Numbered from the stretch's first letter, positions 7,910 through 16,301 are shown. The stretch: DNA of 64,000 nt from Mucilaginibacter_A sp964251965 (GCA_964251965.1 CAXULQ010000005.1:124001-188000), one strand, 5' to 3'. Notes: a model not told the origin generated them from the sequence alone. Made by a program: numbers and translations.

Positions 7910-8989
7910 ATGAAAACTACTGCCCTTACCAATGTTCATATAAAAACAGGCGCCAAAATGGTTCCGTTTGCTGGTTACAATATGCCGGTTACCTACGCTG
8001 GAATTAATGCCGAGCACGAAACCGTGCGTAAAGCTGTCGGTGTTTTTGATGTGAGCCACATGGGCGAATTTATTTTGAAAGGCGAAAAAGCTTTGGATCT
8101 CATCCAAAAAGTAACCACCAACGATGCCTCCAAACTGTACGACGGCAAAGTGCAATATTCTTGTTTGCCCAACGAAACCGGAGGCATTGTAGATGATTTA
8201 TTAGTTTACCGCATGGACGAGAAAACCTACATGCTGGTGGTCAACGCTTCTAATATCGAGAAAGACTGGAACTGGATTTCCCGTTTTAATGATTTTGGGG
8301 TGGAGATGAAAAACATTTCCGACCGTACTTCGCTGCTGGCCGTGCAAGGCCCGAAAGCTGCCGAAGCCTTGCAAAGCTTAACCGATGTTGACCTCGCTTC
8401 TATGGAATATTATACCTTTAAAAGAAGCATTTTCGCCGGGATAAAAAATGTAATTATCTCTGCCACAGGTTATACCGGTGCCGGCGGTTTTGAACTTTAT
8501 TTTGATCACGAAAATTCAGAACATATCTGGAATGCCATTTTTGAAGCCGGCGAACCTTTCGGTATCAAGCCGATTGGTCTGGCTGCGCGCGATACTTTGC
8601 GCCTGGAAATGGGTTTTTGTTTGTACGGAAACGATATCGACGATACCACTTCTCCGCTGGAGGCCGGTTTGGGCTGGGTAACCAAATTCAGCAAAAACTT
8701 CGTCAATTCCGAAGCTTTGAAACAGCAGAAAGAAACTGGCATCAGCAAAAAACTGATTGGTTTTGAAATGTTAGAAAGAGGAATTCCGCGCCATGATTAT
8801 GAAATTGTAGATGAAGCAGGAAACACGATTGGCAAAGTAACTTCCGGTACGCAATCGCCATCGCTGCAAAAAGCCGTTGGTTTGGGTTATGTTAAAAATG
8901 CTTTTGCCAAAGACGGAACCGAAATTTACATCAAAATCCGCGATCAAAAAATCAAAGCGAAAGCGGTGAAGCCGCCTTTTTACAAATAA
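7910..8989 (+). CDS. gcvT: Aminomethyltransferase (glycine cleavage T protein)
   Basis: About 359 residues from the ATG at 7910; the open frame runs 57 bases further upstream, but that part contains the promoter. T protein moves the methylene group from lipoyl-H protein to tetrahydrofolate and releases ammonia. The family signature is continuous: MVPFAGYNMPVTY, VGVFDVSHMGE, ASGYTGAGGFELYF-type folate site (here SATGYTGAGGFE), GLAARDTLRLEMGFCLYG, and the C-terminal GKVTSGTQSPSL. No gcvH or gcvP is next to it, as is common in Bacteroidota. Confidence 0.95.
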   Translation: MKTTALTNVHIKTGAKMVPFAGYNMPVTYAGINAEHETVRKAVGVFDVSHMGEFILKGEKALDLIQKVTTNDASKLYDGKVQYSCLPNETGGIVDDLLVYRMDEKTYMLVVNASNIEKDWNWISRFNDFGVEMKNISDRTSLLAVQGPKAAEALQSLTDVDLASMEYYTFKRSIFAGIKNVIISATGYTGAGGFELYFDHENSEHIWNAIFEAGEPFGIKPIGLAARDTLRLEMGFCLYGNDIDDTTSPLEAGLGWVTKFSKNFVNSEALKQQKETGISKKLIGFEMLERGIPRHDYEIVDEAGNTIGKVTSGTQSPSLQKAVGLGYVKNAFAKDGTEIYIKIRDQKIKAKAVKPPFYK

Positions 8990-8993
8990 GTTC

Positions 8994-9007
8994 ATGCTTC
9001 TTTTATC
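8994..9007 (+). repeat. Copy of the dispersed ATGCTTCTTTTAYC word
   Basis: Exact match to the 14-base consensus in the gcvT-comB spacer. One of 18 copies of the core GCTTCTTTTA in the window (full list in findings). Confidence 0.7.
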
Positions 9008-9037
9008 ACCTGAAAATTGGTGTCCTGATAAATTCCA

Positions 9038-9763
9038 ATGTCTGAAAAACTAACGATTGAAACCTGCTTAACGCCTGCATTACTGCCGCTTTACCAAATC
9101 GAAAACAGTATCGCCGTAATTATTGATATTTTTCGCGCCACGTCCTCCATTTGTTACGGGATTGAAAACGGTGCCGAAGCCATTATCCCGGTTGCGCAGG
9201 TAGAAGAATGCGCTGTTTACCGCGAAAAAGGTTTGGATTATTTGCTGGCCGCCGAACGTAACGGCGAAGTGGTTGCAGGTTTTGATTTTGGCAATTCACC
9301 ATTCTCTTACACTTCGGAAAAAGTTGCCGGTAAAACCATTGTTTTAACTACAACCAACGGCACACACGCTTTGCATCTTTCCCGCGCAGCTAAAAAAATC
9401 GTCATCGGTTCTTTTTTAAACCTTTCTGCTTTGTGTGATTGGCTGAAATCCCGGCAGGAAAACATTTTACTGGTTTGCGCCGGTTGGAAAAATAACTTTA
9501 ATTTGGAAGATACTTTGTTTGCCGGTGCAGTTGTAGATCAATTAAAAGCCAGTAATTATAAACTGGACGATCCAAGCATCGCCGCCAACGATCTTTTTCA
9601 GCTCGGAAAAAACGACCTCAATTTATATCTGCAAAAAACAGCACACAGCGAACGTTTAAAAAAGTTGGGTATTGAAGAAGATATCCGGTTTTGTTTGCAA
9701 ACGGATTTAACTACTGCAATTCCGGTTTTGGAAGGGGAGAAGCTGGTGAAGTTGGAACGATAG
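9038..9763 (+). CDS. comB: 2-phosphosulfolactate phosphatase family protein (ComB)
   Basis: 241 residues. The ComB signatures are clear: VIIDIFRATSSICYGIENGA, AAERNGEVVAGFDFGNSP, TTTNGTHAL, LVCAGWKNNFNLEDTLFAGA. In methanogens ComB makes sulfolactate on the way to coenzyme M. In Bacteroidota, which lack coenzyme M, the family is widespread and its substrate is not settled; sulfonate metabolism is one possibility (inference). The spacer upstream contains a copy of the dispersed word and a small CACC/GGTG inverted repeat, but I see no convincing -7 box. Confidence 0.88.
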   Translation: MSEKLTIETCLTPALLPLYQIENSIAVIIDIFRATSSICYGIENGAEAIIPVAQVEECAVYREKGLDYLLAAERNGEVVAGFDFGNSPFSYTSEKVAGKTIVLTTTNGTHALHLSRAAKKIVIGSFLNLSALCDWLKSRQENILLVCAGWKNNFNLEDTLFAGAVVDQLKASNYKLDDPSIAANDLFQLGKNDLNLYLQKTAHSERLKKLGIEEDIRFCLQTDLTTAIPVLEGEKLVKLER

Positions 9764-9805
9764 TTAATTTTTAATTTAGCGTCTGAAAGGAAAGGGATAT
9801 TTACA

Positions 9806-10105
9806 ATGACTAATTTTTTTAAATACAAAAACTACTTAGCTACAATTGATTTTAGTGTGGAGGATGATGTTTTTTATGGAAGTGTTGTTGGGATTAAGGA
9901 TGTGATCGCCTTTGAAGGAACATCTGTTAAAGAAGTTAAACATGCTTTTCATAAAGCAATTGATGATTATTTGGCTACCTGTTTAGCTTTAAATAAAAAA
10001 CCTGAAAAACCAAGTGGAGAAACTTTTTATTTATTGAAAAGCCCGGCCACCGCTAAACGTTTGTTAAAGGCGTTGGAAGAATACGAGAAATCTTCAAAAC
10101 ATTAA
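9806..10105 (+). CDS. HicB-family antitoxin-like protein, orphan
   Basis: 99 residues. The N-terminal partial RNase H-like fold of HicB proteins is recognisable in KYKNYLATIDFSVEDDVFYG, VVGIKDVIAFEGTSVKEV and AFHKAIDDYLATC. No HicA gene (about 60-80 codons) can be fitted on either side: the upstream gap is 42 bases and the downstream gene is convergent. It therefore appears to be a solitary HicB-like protein, perhaps a DNA-binding regulator or an antitoxin that lost its partner. Confidence 0.75.
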   Translation: MTNFFKYKNYLATIDFSVEDDVFYGSVVGIKDVIAFEGTSVKEVKHAFHKAIDDYLATCLALNKKPEKPSGETFYLLKSPATAKRLLKALEEYEKSSKH

Positions 10106-10108
10106 TTT

Positions 10109-10435
10109 TTACTTCAACTTTTCATTATTCCGGTGCCGGTCCGCATCGCGGATACTTTTTTTAGCCATGTTTTTTTCTAAAGCTTCGGTTAAATCGATGC
10201 CGGTTTGGTTGGCCAGGCAGATCAGCACAAATAAAACATCGGCCATTTCATCCGCCAAAACTACTTCTTCATCGGATTGTTTGAAAGATTGTTCGCCGTA
10301 TTTCCGGGCCATAATGCGGGCGACTTCGCCCACTTCTTCCATCAAAATTGCGGTGTTGGTGAGTTCGTTGAAATAGCGGATTCCGGTTGTATTGATCCAT
10401 TCATCAACCAGTTGCTGTGCTTCTTTTATCGTCAT
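10109..10435 (-). CDS. MazG-like nucleotide pyrophosphohydrolase
   Basis: 108 residues. The four-helix MazG/dUTPase-like fold shows the metal-binding pattern LMEEVGEVARIM (EExxE) and LADEMADVLFVLICLAN (ExxD). Such enzymes remove non-canonical or excess nucleoside triphosphates. The gene follows dtd with a four-base gap, so the two are one minus-strand operon, plausibly two housekeeping functions against faulty substrates. A copy of the dispersed word lies in codons near its start (10419-10428). Confidence 0.9.
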   Translation of the reverse strand: MTIKEAQQLVDEWINTTGIRYFNELTNTAILMEEVGEVARIMARKYGEQSFKQSDEEVVLADEMADVLFVLICLANQTGIDLTEALEKNMAKKSIRDADRHRNNEKLK

Positions 10436-10439
10436 AAAA

Positions 10440-10898
10440 TTAGTGGTTGTCTTTATCTTTTGTGTCCATGATGATGGTTACCGGCCCGTCATTCACCAAA
10501 CTAACCTTCATATCGGCACCAAAAATCCCGGTAGAAATATTTTTCCCAAGCATATTTTCCAACGTTTTAATCATCATTTCGTACAAAGGGATTGCTTTTT
10601 CTGGTTTCGCTGCGCGGATAAACGACGGCCGGTTTCCCTTCTTCGTTTGTGCAAAAAGCGTGAACTGGGAAATCAGTAAAATGTCGCCGTTTACATTTGC
10701 CAAAGCTTTGTTCATCAAACCGTTTTCATCTCCAAAAACGCGCATGTTGATGATTTTTTGTGCCAGCCAAATTACGTCTTCCTCGGTATCGGCTTCTTCA
10801 ATTCCCAGCAAAACCATAAAACCGGTTTCGATTTTACCTATTGTCTTGCCATCTATTTTTACAGATGCTTCGCTAACGCGCTGGATGATTACCCTCAT
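10440..10898 (-). CDS. dtd: D-aminoacyl-tRNA deacylase
   Basis: 152 residues, normal for DTD. It hydrolyses D-aminoacyl-tRNAs and glycyl-tRNA(Ala), protecting protein synthesis. The N-terminus MRVIIQRVSEASVKIDG, the active-site motif LISQFTLFAQ and the C-terminal cross-subunit motif NDGPVTIIMDT are all present. The NDGPVT form keeps the Gly-Pro pair that enforces chirality. The GTAAGTT-type spacer precedes it and separates it from rsgA. Confidence 0.95.
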   Translation of the reverse strand: MRVIIQRVSEASVKIDGKTIGKIETGFMVLLGIEEADTEEDVIWLAQKIINMRVFGDENGLMNKALANVNGDILLISQFTLFAQTKKGNRPSFIRAAKPEKAIPLYEMMIKTLENMLGKNISTGIFGADMKVSLVNDGPVTIIMDTKDKDNH

Positions 10899-10997
10899 TT
10901 AGAGTTGTAAGTTTTAAGTTGTCGGTTGTAAGTTTTGGGCGGAGAAAAGCATGTGGTTCAGTACGTATAACTTAAAACTTATCACGTATAACTCCTC
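10899..10997 (+). repeat. GTAAGTT-type intergenic repeat (second copy)
   Basis: The spacer between rsgA and dtd is made of the same words as the greA-HIT spacer (TTGTAAGTT, TATAACTTA). The 19 bases at 10963-10981 are identical to 1252-1270. CACGTATAACT follows as a further partial unit. Confidence 0.55.
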
Positions 10998-11918
10998 TCA
11001 CGCCCGCGTATCATTTCCCTGATAAATACTCAAATAGCTTTCATAGCGCGAAGGTTCGATTTCACCTGCTTCGAGCGAAGCCAAAACCGCACAGCCGGGT
11101 TCGTTAATGTGGCGGCAATTGTGGAAACGGCACTGGTTTAACAACTCGCGCATCTCCGGGAAAAAGTGGCTCAGTTCCTGTTTTTCAATGTCGATTACAC
11201 CTAATTCGCGTATGCCGGGCGTATCAATCAGGAAACCGCCAAAAGGCAGCTCAAATATTTCAGCAAAGGTGGTAGTGTGTTTTCCGGAATCGCTCCAGTC
11301 GGAAATTTCTCCGGTGCGCACTTCAATTCCCGGTAAAATAGCGTTCAGCAAGGTTGATTTCCCCACGCCGGAATGGCCGGAAAAAAGTGTGGTTTTATCT
11401 TTTAAAACTGCCGATACTTCTTTTATGCCTGTTTTTTTTAAGGCTGAAACTTCGTAGCAGGCATAACCGATTTTTTCATAAACAGAACGGTAATCTGCCA
11501 AAATCTCTAAACCTTCTTCGCTAAATAAATCCAGTTTATTAAAAATAATACCGGCCGGAATGCCATACGCTTCGGCAGTAACCAGAAACCGGTCTATAAA
11601 ACCAAGCGAAGTTCGTGGAGAAGCCAGTGTAACCACCAGCAAAGCCAAATCTAAATTGGCCGCAATAATTTGCGCTTGTTTGCTTAGGTTGATGGATTTA
11701 CGGATGATGTAATTTTTTCGGTCGTGCAGTTTGTAGATTACGCCGGTTTGCTGCTCGGGTTCGATCTCGAAATCTACCACATCGCCAACTGCAACCGGGT
11801 TGGTTGTGGTTAAGCCTTTTATTCGAAATTTGCCTTTGATGCGGCAATCGTAGCGGTTTCCTTCCGCATCCTGCACCTGGTACCAGCTTCCGGTAGATTT
11901 TGTTATGATACCTTGCAT
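10998..11918 (-). CDS. rsgA: Ribosome small-subunit GTPase RsgA
   Basis: 306 residues. RsgA is a circularly permuted GTPase in late 30S assembly. An N-terminal OB fold (about 1-70) precedes the GTPase motifs in permuted order: IFNKLDL (G4), then GHSGVGKSTLLNAI (G1) and DTPGIRELG (G3). The C-terminal zinc site is CRFHNCRHINEPGC. The start codon directly abuts the stop codon of the MazF-type gene upstream, so rsgA is downstream in the same transcription unit as the toxin module. Confidence 0.95.
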   Translation of the reverse strand: MQGIITKSTGSWYQVQDAEGNRYDCRIKGKFRIKGLTTTNPVAVGDVVDFEIEPEQQTGVIYKLHDRKNYIIRKSINLSKQAQIIAANLDLALLVVTLASPRTSLGFIDRFLVTAEAYGIPAGIIFNKLDLFSEEGLEILADYRSVYEKIGYACYEVSALKKTGIKEVSAVLKDKTTLFSGHSGVGKSTLLNAILPGIEVRTGEISDWSDSGKHTTTFAEIFELPFGGFLIDTPGIRELGVIDIEKQELSHFFPEMRELLNQCRFHNCRHINEPGCAVLASLEAGEIEPSRYESYLSIYQGNDTRA

Positions 11919-12278
11919 TTAATCAAAAGATAAAATAGATTTGATACTATTGCGCAAACGATCAATAGTTTCTTCATCGAGGCGACCAATTTTTTCGCGC
12001 AGTCTCGATAAATCCAACGCCCTGATTTGATCGGCCAAAATATAAGATTGTTTTTGCAAACCATTTTCGATATTTGGTTCTACAGCAAGCCGGATTAAAG
12101 ATATTCCTGCCCTGGGTTGTGAAGAAACAGCACAAGCAATGGTTGAACTGTGGCCTGCATCGTGTAAAATATCTGATTGCAAAATTACAACCGGACGAAT
12201 TTTCCCAGGTTCGCTCCCTGATGCCGGCTCCAGGTTGGCAATCCAAATTTCGTACTGTTTGAGTTGTTGCTTATTCAT
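11919..12278 (-). CDS. MazF/PemK-type endoribonuclease toxin
   Basis: 119 residues. The family pattern is clear: YEIWIANLEPASGSEPGKIRPVVILQSD at the N-terminus (with the conserved Arg-Pro-Val) and SYILADQIRALDLSRL further on. These toxins cut mRNA at short sequences. The gene overlaps its antitoxin by eight bases, and its stop codon touches the rsgA start codon. That arrangement would couple toxin and RsgA expression. Confidence 0.9.
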   Translation of the reverse strand: MNKQQLKQYEIWIANLEPASGSEPGKIRPVVILQSDILHDAGHSSTIACAVSSQPRAGISLIRLAVEPNIENGLQKQSYILADQIRALDLSRLREKIGRLDEETIDRLRNSIKSILSFD

Positions 12279-12528
12279 CTAAATGTTTTTGCATATCAAT
12301 TAAAGAAGCCGTTTCAAATATCTTTTTTAATTCTTTGTCCGGGTCATGTTCTTTTAAAATAGCTACTTCGCGCTGCAACTGTTCTTCCAAAGCTTTTCTT
12401 TTCAGCTTTTTATTATGGCCTGCCAATGCTTCTTTTATATAGCTATTTCTACTAACATTCAATTCCTGCACTTGCTTTTCGGTTTCTTCAAAAAGCTTAT
12501 CGTCTAACTTAAGCAGTATACTTTTCAT
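12271..12528 (-). CDS. Ribbon-helix-helix-type antitoxin paired with MazF
   Basis: 85 residues. The N-terminal MKSILLKLDDKLFEETEKQV plus NVSRNSYIKEAL looks like a ribbon-helix-helix DNA-binding domain; the charged, helical C-terminus would neutralise the toxin. It is the first gene of the unit antitoxin-toxin-rsgA. An inverted repeat overlapping the -7 box upstream supports autorepression. A copy of the dispersed word lies within it (12428-12437). Confidence 0.85.
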   Translation of the reverse strand: MKSILLKLDDKLFEETEKQVQELNVSRNSYIKEALAGHNKKLKRKALEEQLQREVAILKEHDPDKELKKIFETASLIDMQKHLDE

Positions 12529-12542
12529 AGATGCTGTTTTTA

Positions 12543-12561
12543 TATATCAAATTTAGATATA
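12543..12561 (-). promoter_or_regulatory. Promoter and operator of the antitoxin-toxin-rsgA unit
   Basis: On the minus strand TAAATTTG (12555-12548) fits the TAnnTTTG -7 box perfectly. It lies inside the inverted repeat TATATC (12543-12548) / GATATA (12556-12561), a good binding site for a ribbon-helix-helix antitoxin. Binding would block the promoter. The -33 element is not obvious. Confidence 0.55.
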
Positions 12562-12597
12562 CTTTTTACATAGCACCGTAAATAATCAAATTTTTTA

Positions 12598-12629
12598 TTG
12601 CAAATCAGCAAACAAAACATTTACTTTAT
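12598..12629 (+). promoter_or_regulatory. Probable promoter of the thr leader and operon
   Basis: TTG at 12598-12600 and TACTTTAT at 12622-12629 (one mismatch to TAnnTTTG) are 21 bases apart. This places the start of transcription shortly before the leader peptide ATG at 12653. Confidence 0.4.
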
Positions 12630-12652
12630 GCCGCCCTCAAAAAGGATAATTT

Positions 12653-12721
12653 ATGCTGAACAATTTATTTATTACGATTACCCAAATTATTACCATCGGC
12701 AATTTTGCGGAGGAAGTATAA
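12653..12721 (+). CDS. thr operon leader peptide (attenuator)
   Basis: A 22-codon frame with an AGGA ribosome binding site nine bases upstream. Codons 7-15 read Ile-Thr-Ile-Thr-Gln-Ile-Ile-Thr-Ile: three Thr and five Ile in nine codons. This is the amino-acid signature of thr leader peptides in proteobacteria (Thr and Ile are both made from this pathway). The last codons (12704-12716) are perfectly complementary to the 5' arm of the downstream terminator, so translation to the stop codon would mask that segment. Confidence 0.85.
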   Translation: MLNNLFITITQIITIGNFAEEV

Positions 12722-12784
12722 GTTTGGTAAAAATTTAAAGATAAACCACCAAAAGCCTTCCTCCGCAAAGAGGAAGGCTTTTTT
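12704..12784 (+). promoter_or_regulatory. Transcription attenuator of the thr operon (terminator plus antiterminator)
   Basis: The terminator is a perfect 13-bp stem (12751-12763 with 12770-12782), six-base loop, then a T run ending at 12784. The antiterminator is a perfect 13-bp pairing of 12704-12716 with 12757-12769, which uses the terminator's 5' arm and loop and so excludes it. A ribosome stalled on the Ile/Thr codons leaves 12704-12716 free and the operon is read. A ribosome reaching the stop at 12719 covers it and transcription ends. thrA begins 14 bases after the T run. Confidence 0.88.
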
Positions 12785-12798
12785 GTTAAACCTGTGAT

Positions 12799-15249
12799 AT
12801 GAAAGTTTTAAAGTTCGGAGGCACATCCGTAGGTTCTGCCGAAAGCATCCAAACGCTGCTGCAAATCGTTAAAAAAGAAAGTGCAGTTTCCGGCAATCCG
12901 GTTGTAGTTGTTTCTGCGATGAGCGGCGTAACTAACCTGCTTTCTAAAATGGCCGAAAAAGCTTCCGTTGGAGAAGATTATGCGCTTTATCTGTCGGAAT
13001 TAGAAACGCGCCATTTTGCAATAATTAAAACTTTGCTGGATGTGCAGCGGCAAAATCCGGTTTTTACCAAGCTTAAACTCTATTTTAACGAATTGGAAGA
13101 TTTGCTGCAAGGAGTTTTCAGTTTGAAAGAACTCACGGCGCAAACCCGCGATTTGATTTTAAGTTATGGCGAGCGTTGTTCGGCTTTTCTAATCAGCAAA
13201 ATTGCTGAACAGCACTTTGCAGAAACCTGTTTTGTGGATGCAACCGAACTGGTAAAAACCGATAGCAATTTCGGCCAAGCGCGTCTCAACACAGAATTGA
13301 CCGAGCAACTGATCCAAGTTTTTTACCAGCAAAAACAGCATCAGGTTTTGTTCGTAACCGGTTTTATCGGCAGCAACGATAAAAACCGGATTACCACTTT
13401 AGGCCGCGGCGGAAGCGATTATACCGCTGCAATTTTTGGTTCGGCATTGAATGTAGAAGAAATCCAGATCTGGACAGATGTAAACGGTATGATGACTGCC
13501 GATCCAAGAATGGTGAAAAAAGCATTCCCGCTGCCCGAACTTTCTTACACCGAAGCGATGGAACTTTCTTACTTCGGTGCAAAAGTGATTTATCCGCCAA
13601 CAATGATTCCGGCGTTTTTAAAACGTATTCCAATCGCCATTAAAAATACGTTTGAACCGGAAGCTCCCGGAACCGTTATTCGCCATGATTGCGGCAAATC
13701 CAACCTCACGATCAAAGGGATTTCTTCGATTAACGAAATCAGCATCATCAATTTAGAAGGCAGCGGCATGGTTGGAAAAGCTGGGTTTAGCGGTCGGTTA
13801 TTTTCGCTTTTGGCGCGGGAGCAGATCAACGTAATTTTGATTACGCAATCTTCTTCCGAGCACAGCATTACTTTCGCCATTCATCCGGCAGATGCGTTGA
13901 AAGCACAGCATTTGATCGAACAGGAATTTGAACTGGAGTTGCACGCCAAGAAATTAGAGTATCCAGTTTTCGAGCAAAACCTTTCCATTTTGGCTATTGT
14001 TGGCGAAAACATGAAGCAAACGCCTGGCATGTCTGGCAAGTTGTTTTATGCTTTGGGCAGAAACGGTGTAAATGTTCGGGCGATTGCGCAAGGTTCTTCG
14101 GAGTACAATATTTCCGTTGTGATTTCCCGTCCCGATCTTAATAAAGCATTAAACGCCGTTCATGATGCTTTTTTTATCGAACTAAATAAAACCCTGAACG
14201 CTTTCTGTTTGGGCACGGGAAATATCGGTAAAACTCTTTTCAACCAACTGCAGTCGCACAGCAACTTTTTGCAGGAACATAACGGAATCCAGGTAAAAAT
14301 TGCCGGCATCAGCAATACGCGAAAAATGGTTTTTGATGATAACGGCTTGTCGCTGAGCAACTGGCAGGAAACTTTGGATGCTTCCACAGAAGCGGCCGAA
14401 TTGGAACTTTTTGTGGCGCGAATGCGGGAAATGAACTTGCCGAATGCGGTTTTTATTGATAACACGGCCAGTCCGAAACCAATTACTTTTTACGAAGAGA
14501 TTTTTAAGTCGAACATTTCCATCGTAACCTGTAATAAAATCGGCAATTCCGGCAGTTACGAACAATATAAAAAGTTTAAGGATGCAGCCCGAAGTTACGG
14601 CGTTGATTTTTATTACGAAACCAACGTTGGTGCCGGTTTGCCCATCATCCAGACGTTAAAAAACTTAATGCTTTCCGGAGATCGGATTTTGAAGATCGAA
14701 GCTATTTTATCGGGAACGATTTCTTTTATTTTTAATAATTTTAAAGGTGATGCCAACTTTTTTGAGGTGGTAAAAGAAGCACAGGAAAAAGGTTATACCG
14801 AACCAGATCCGCGCGATGATTTAAGCGGTATGGATTTTATGCGAAAAATGCTGATTTTAGCGCGCGATGCCGGTTATCCGTTAGAAGCAAGTGATGTAAA
14901 ACTGGAAAATATGTTGCCAAAAGCAGCAATCGAAGCCGGAACTGTAACCGAGTTTTACGAAGCTTTACAAGCCGAAAACGCCTATTTTAATGCGATAAAA
15001 ACAGCAGCGGAAAGCAACGGAAAAGTGCTGCGCTACATCGGGAAATTAGAAAACGGACAAGTTTCGATCACCTTGCAACAGATTGATGCCGATCATGCTT
15101 TCTACTCGCTTTCGGGCAGCGATAACGTAATTTCCTTTACCACAGAACGTTACAAAGATCGTCCGTTAGTGGTAAAAGGCCCCGGTGCAGGAGCGGAAGT
15201 TACAGCTGCCGGTGTTTTTGCTGATCTCGTGAATGTTGGTGCGCATTAA
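12799..15249 (+). CDS. thrA: Bifunctional aspartokinase/homoserine dehydrogenase
   Basis: 816 residues, full length for the fusion. The aspartokinase part starts with KVLKFGGTSVGSAESI and has TTLGRGGSDYTAA; two ACT-type regulatory segments follow (about 300-455, with FAIHPAD and the second around NVRAIAQGSSEYNIS). The homoserine dehydrogenase part begins with the NAD(P) loop CLGTGNIGKTLF and has NKIGNSGS, YYETNVGAGLPII and ILSGTISFIFNNF. It performs the first and third steps from aspartate to threonine. First gene of thrABC, under the attenuator just upstream; threonine feedback via ACT domains is usual for the family. Confidence 0.97.
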   Translation: MKVLKFGGTSVGSAESIQTLLQIVKKESAVSGNPVVVVSAMSGVTNLLSKMAEKASVGEDYALYLSELETRHFAIIKTLLDVQRQNPVFTKLKLYFNELEDLLQGVFSLKELTAQTRDLILSYGERCSAFLISKIAEQHFAETCFVDATELVKTDSNFGQARLNTELTEQLIQVFYQQKQHQVLFVTGFIGSNDKNRITTLGRGGSDYTAAIFGSALNVEEIQIWTDVNGMMTADPRMVKKAFPLPELSYTEAMELSYFGAKVIYPPTMIPAFLKRIPIAIKNTFEPEAPGTVIRHDCGKSNLTIKGISSINEISIINLEGSGMVGKAGFSGRLFSLLAREQINVILITQSSSEHSITFAIHPADALKAQHLIEQEFELELHAKKLEYPVFEQNLSILAIVGENMKQTPGMSGKLFYALGRNGVNVRAIAQGSSEYNISVVISRPDLNKALNAVHDAFFIELNKTLNAFCLGTGNIGKTLFNQLQSHSNFLQEHNGIQVKIAGISNTRKMVFDDNGLSLSNWQETLDASTEAAELELFVARMREMNLPNAVFIDNTASPKPITFYEEIFKSNISIVTCNKIGNSGSYEQYKKFKDAARSYGVDFYYETNVGAGLPIIQTLKNLMLSGDRILKIEAILSGTISFIFNNFKGDANFFEVVKEAQEKGYTEPDPRDDLSGMDFMRKMLILARDAGYPLEASDVKLENMLPKAAIEAGTVTEFYEALQAENAYFNAIKTAAESNGKVLRYIGKLENGQVSITLQQIDADHAFYSLSGSDNVISFTTERYKDRPLVVKGPGAGAEVTAAGVFADLVNVGAH

Positions 15250-15302
15250 TTGTTAAACTTTAAATCCGGTCTTTCATCTTCGGTCCCCGCTCTCCTAAAA
15301 AA

Positions 15303-16238
15303 ATGAAAAATTCTATAAAAGTATTTGCCCCGGCCACCGTTGCCAATGTGGTTTGCGGTTTTGATGTGCTGGGGTTTGCCGTGAATGCTCCCGGCGATGA
15401 AGTGGTTATGCGGCGCGTAGAAAAACCGGGCATCACCATCAAAAAAATTACCGGTGATGATGGCCGTTTGCCTTTGGATGCTGCCAAAAATACGGTTAGT
15501 GCGAGCGTAAAACATTATCTCGATCATATCGGTCAGCCGGATTTAGGGATCGAAATCGAACTTTATAAAAAAATGCCGATTGGCAGCGGTTTGGGTTCGA
15601 GTTCTGCAAGTACGGTTGCGGGATTATTCGCTATCAATTCACTGTTAGATAATAAATTAACACAAATAGAATTGGTTCCATTTGCGATGAAAGGTGAAGA
15701 ACTGGCTTGCGGTTTTGGACATGCAGATAATGTTGCACCAGCTTTATTGGGCGGATTTGTGCTGATCAGAAGTTACGATCCGCTGGAAATTATCCGTTTG
15801 CCGCATCCGGAAAGCTTGTATTGCGCCATCATTTTCCCGGAAGTGGATGTGCCGACAAGAGATGCAAGGGAGATGATCCGAAAAAAAGTATTTCTAAAAG
15901 ATGCCGTAACACAATGGGGTAATATTGCCGGTTTGGTAAGCGGTTTATTTTTGAAAGATATTGACCTGATTGGCCGCAGCATGAAAGATATTCTGGTGGA
16001 GCCTGTCCGTTCTATTTTAATCCCGGATTTTTATAAAATGCGCGAAATGGCGATGGAAAGCGGTGCCGTAAGTTTCGGGATTTCCGGTTCCGGGCCATCC
16101 GTTTTTGCTTTTACCAAAAGTGAGGCCGATGCTGTTTTTATCACCCAAAAAATTGCAAAGCATTTGGCCAGCCTCCAAATAAAAAGTCAAACTTATGTTT
16201 CACCAATCAATGATAACGGACCGATGATTTTGGATTAG
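15303..16238 (+). CDS. thrB: Homoserine kinase
   Basis: 311 residues, GHMP kinase family. The N-terminus has the APATVANVVCGFDVLGFAVN segment; the ATP loop is PIGSGLGSSSASTVAG; the C-terminal motif is FGISGSGPSVFAFT. It phosphorylates homoserine to O-phosphohomoserine for ThrC. It is the middle gene of thrABC, 53 bases after thrA, with no terminator between them. Confidence 0.96.
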   Translation: MKNSIKVFAPATVANVVCGFDVLGFAVNAPGDEVVMRRVEKPGITIKKITGDDGRLPLDAAKNTVSASVKHYLDHIGQPDLGIEIELYKKMPIGSGLGSSSASTVAGLFAINSLLDNKLTQIELVPFAMKGEELACGFGHADNVAPALLGGFVLIRSYDPLEIIRLPHPESLYCAIIFPEVDVPTRDAREMIRKKVFLKDAVTQWGNIAGLVSGLFLKDIDLIGRSMKDILVEPVRSILIPDFYKMREMAMESGAVSFGISGSGPSVFAFTKSEADAVFITQKIAKHLASLQIKSQTYVSPINDNGPMILD

Positions 16239-16301
16239 TTAAGTTTCCGGTTGCCAATTCCTCGCATCTCAAACCTCGCTTCTCGCACCTAAAACCTCAA
16301 C
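16239..16301 (+). repeat. Short low-complexity spacer repeat between thrB and thrC
   Basis: The spacer begins with GTTTCCGGTTGCCAATTCC, which shares the CCGGTTGCC word with the spacers at 23,699 and 28,340. It continues as CTCGCATCTCAAACCTCGCTT-like near-repeats (pattern CTCGCnnCT / AAACCTC). It does not look like a terminator. Confidence 0.4.
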
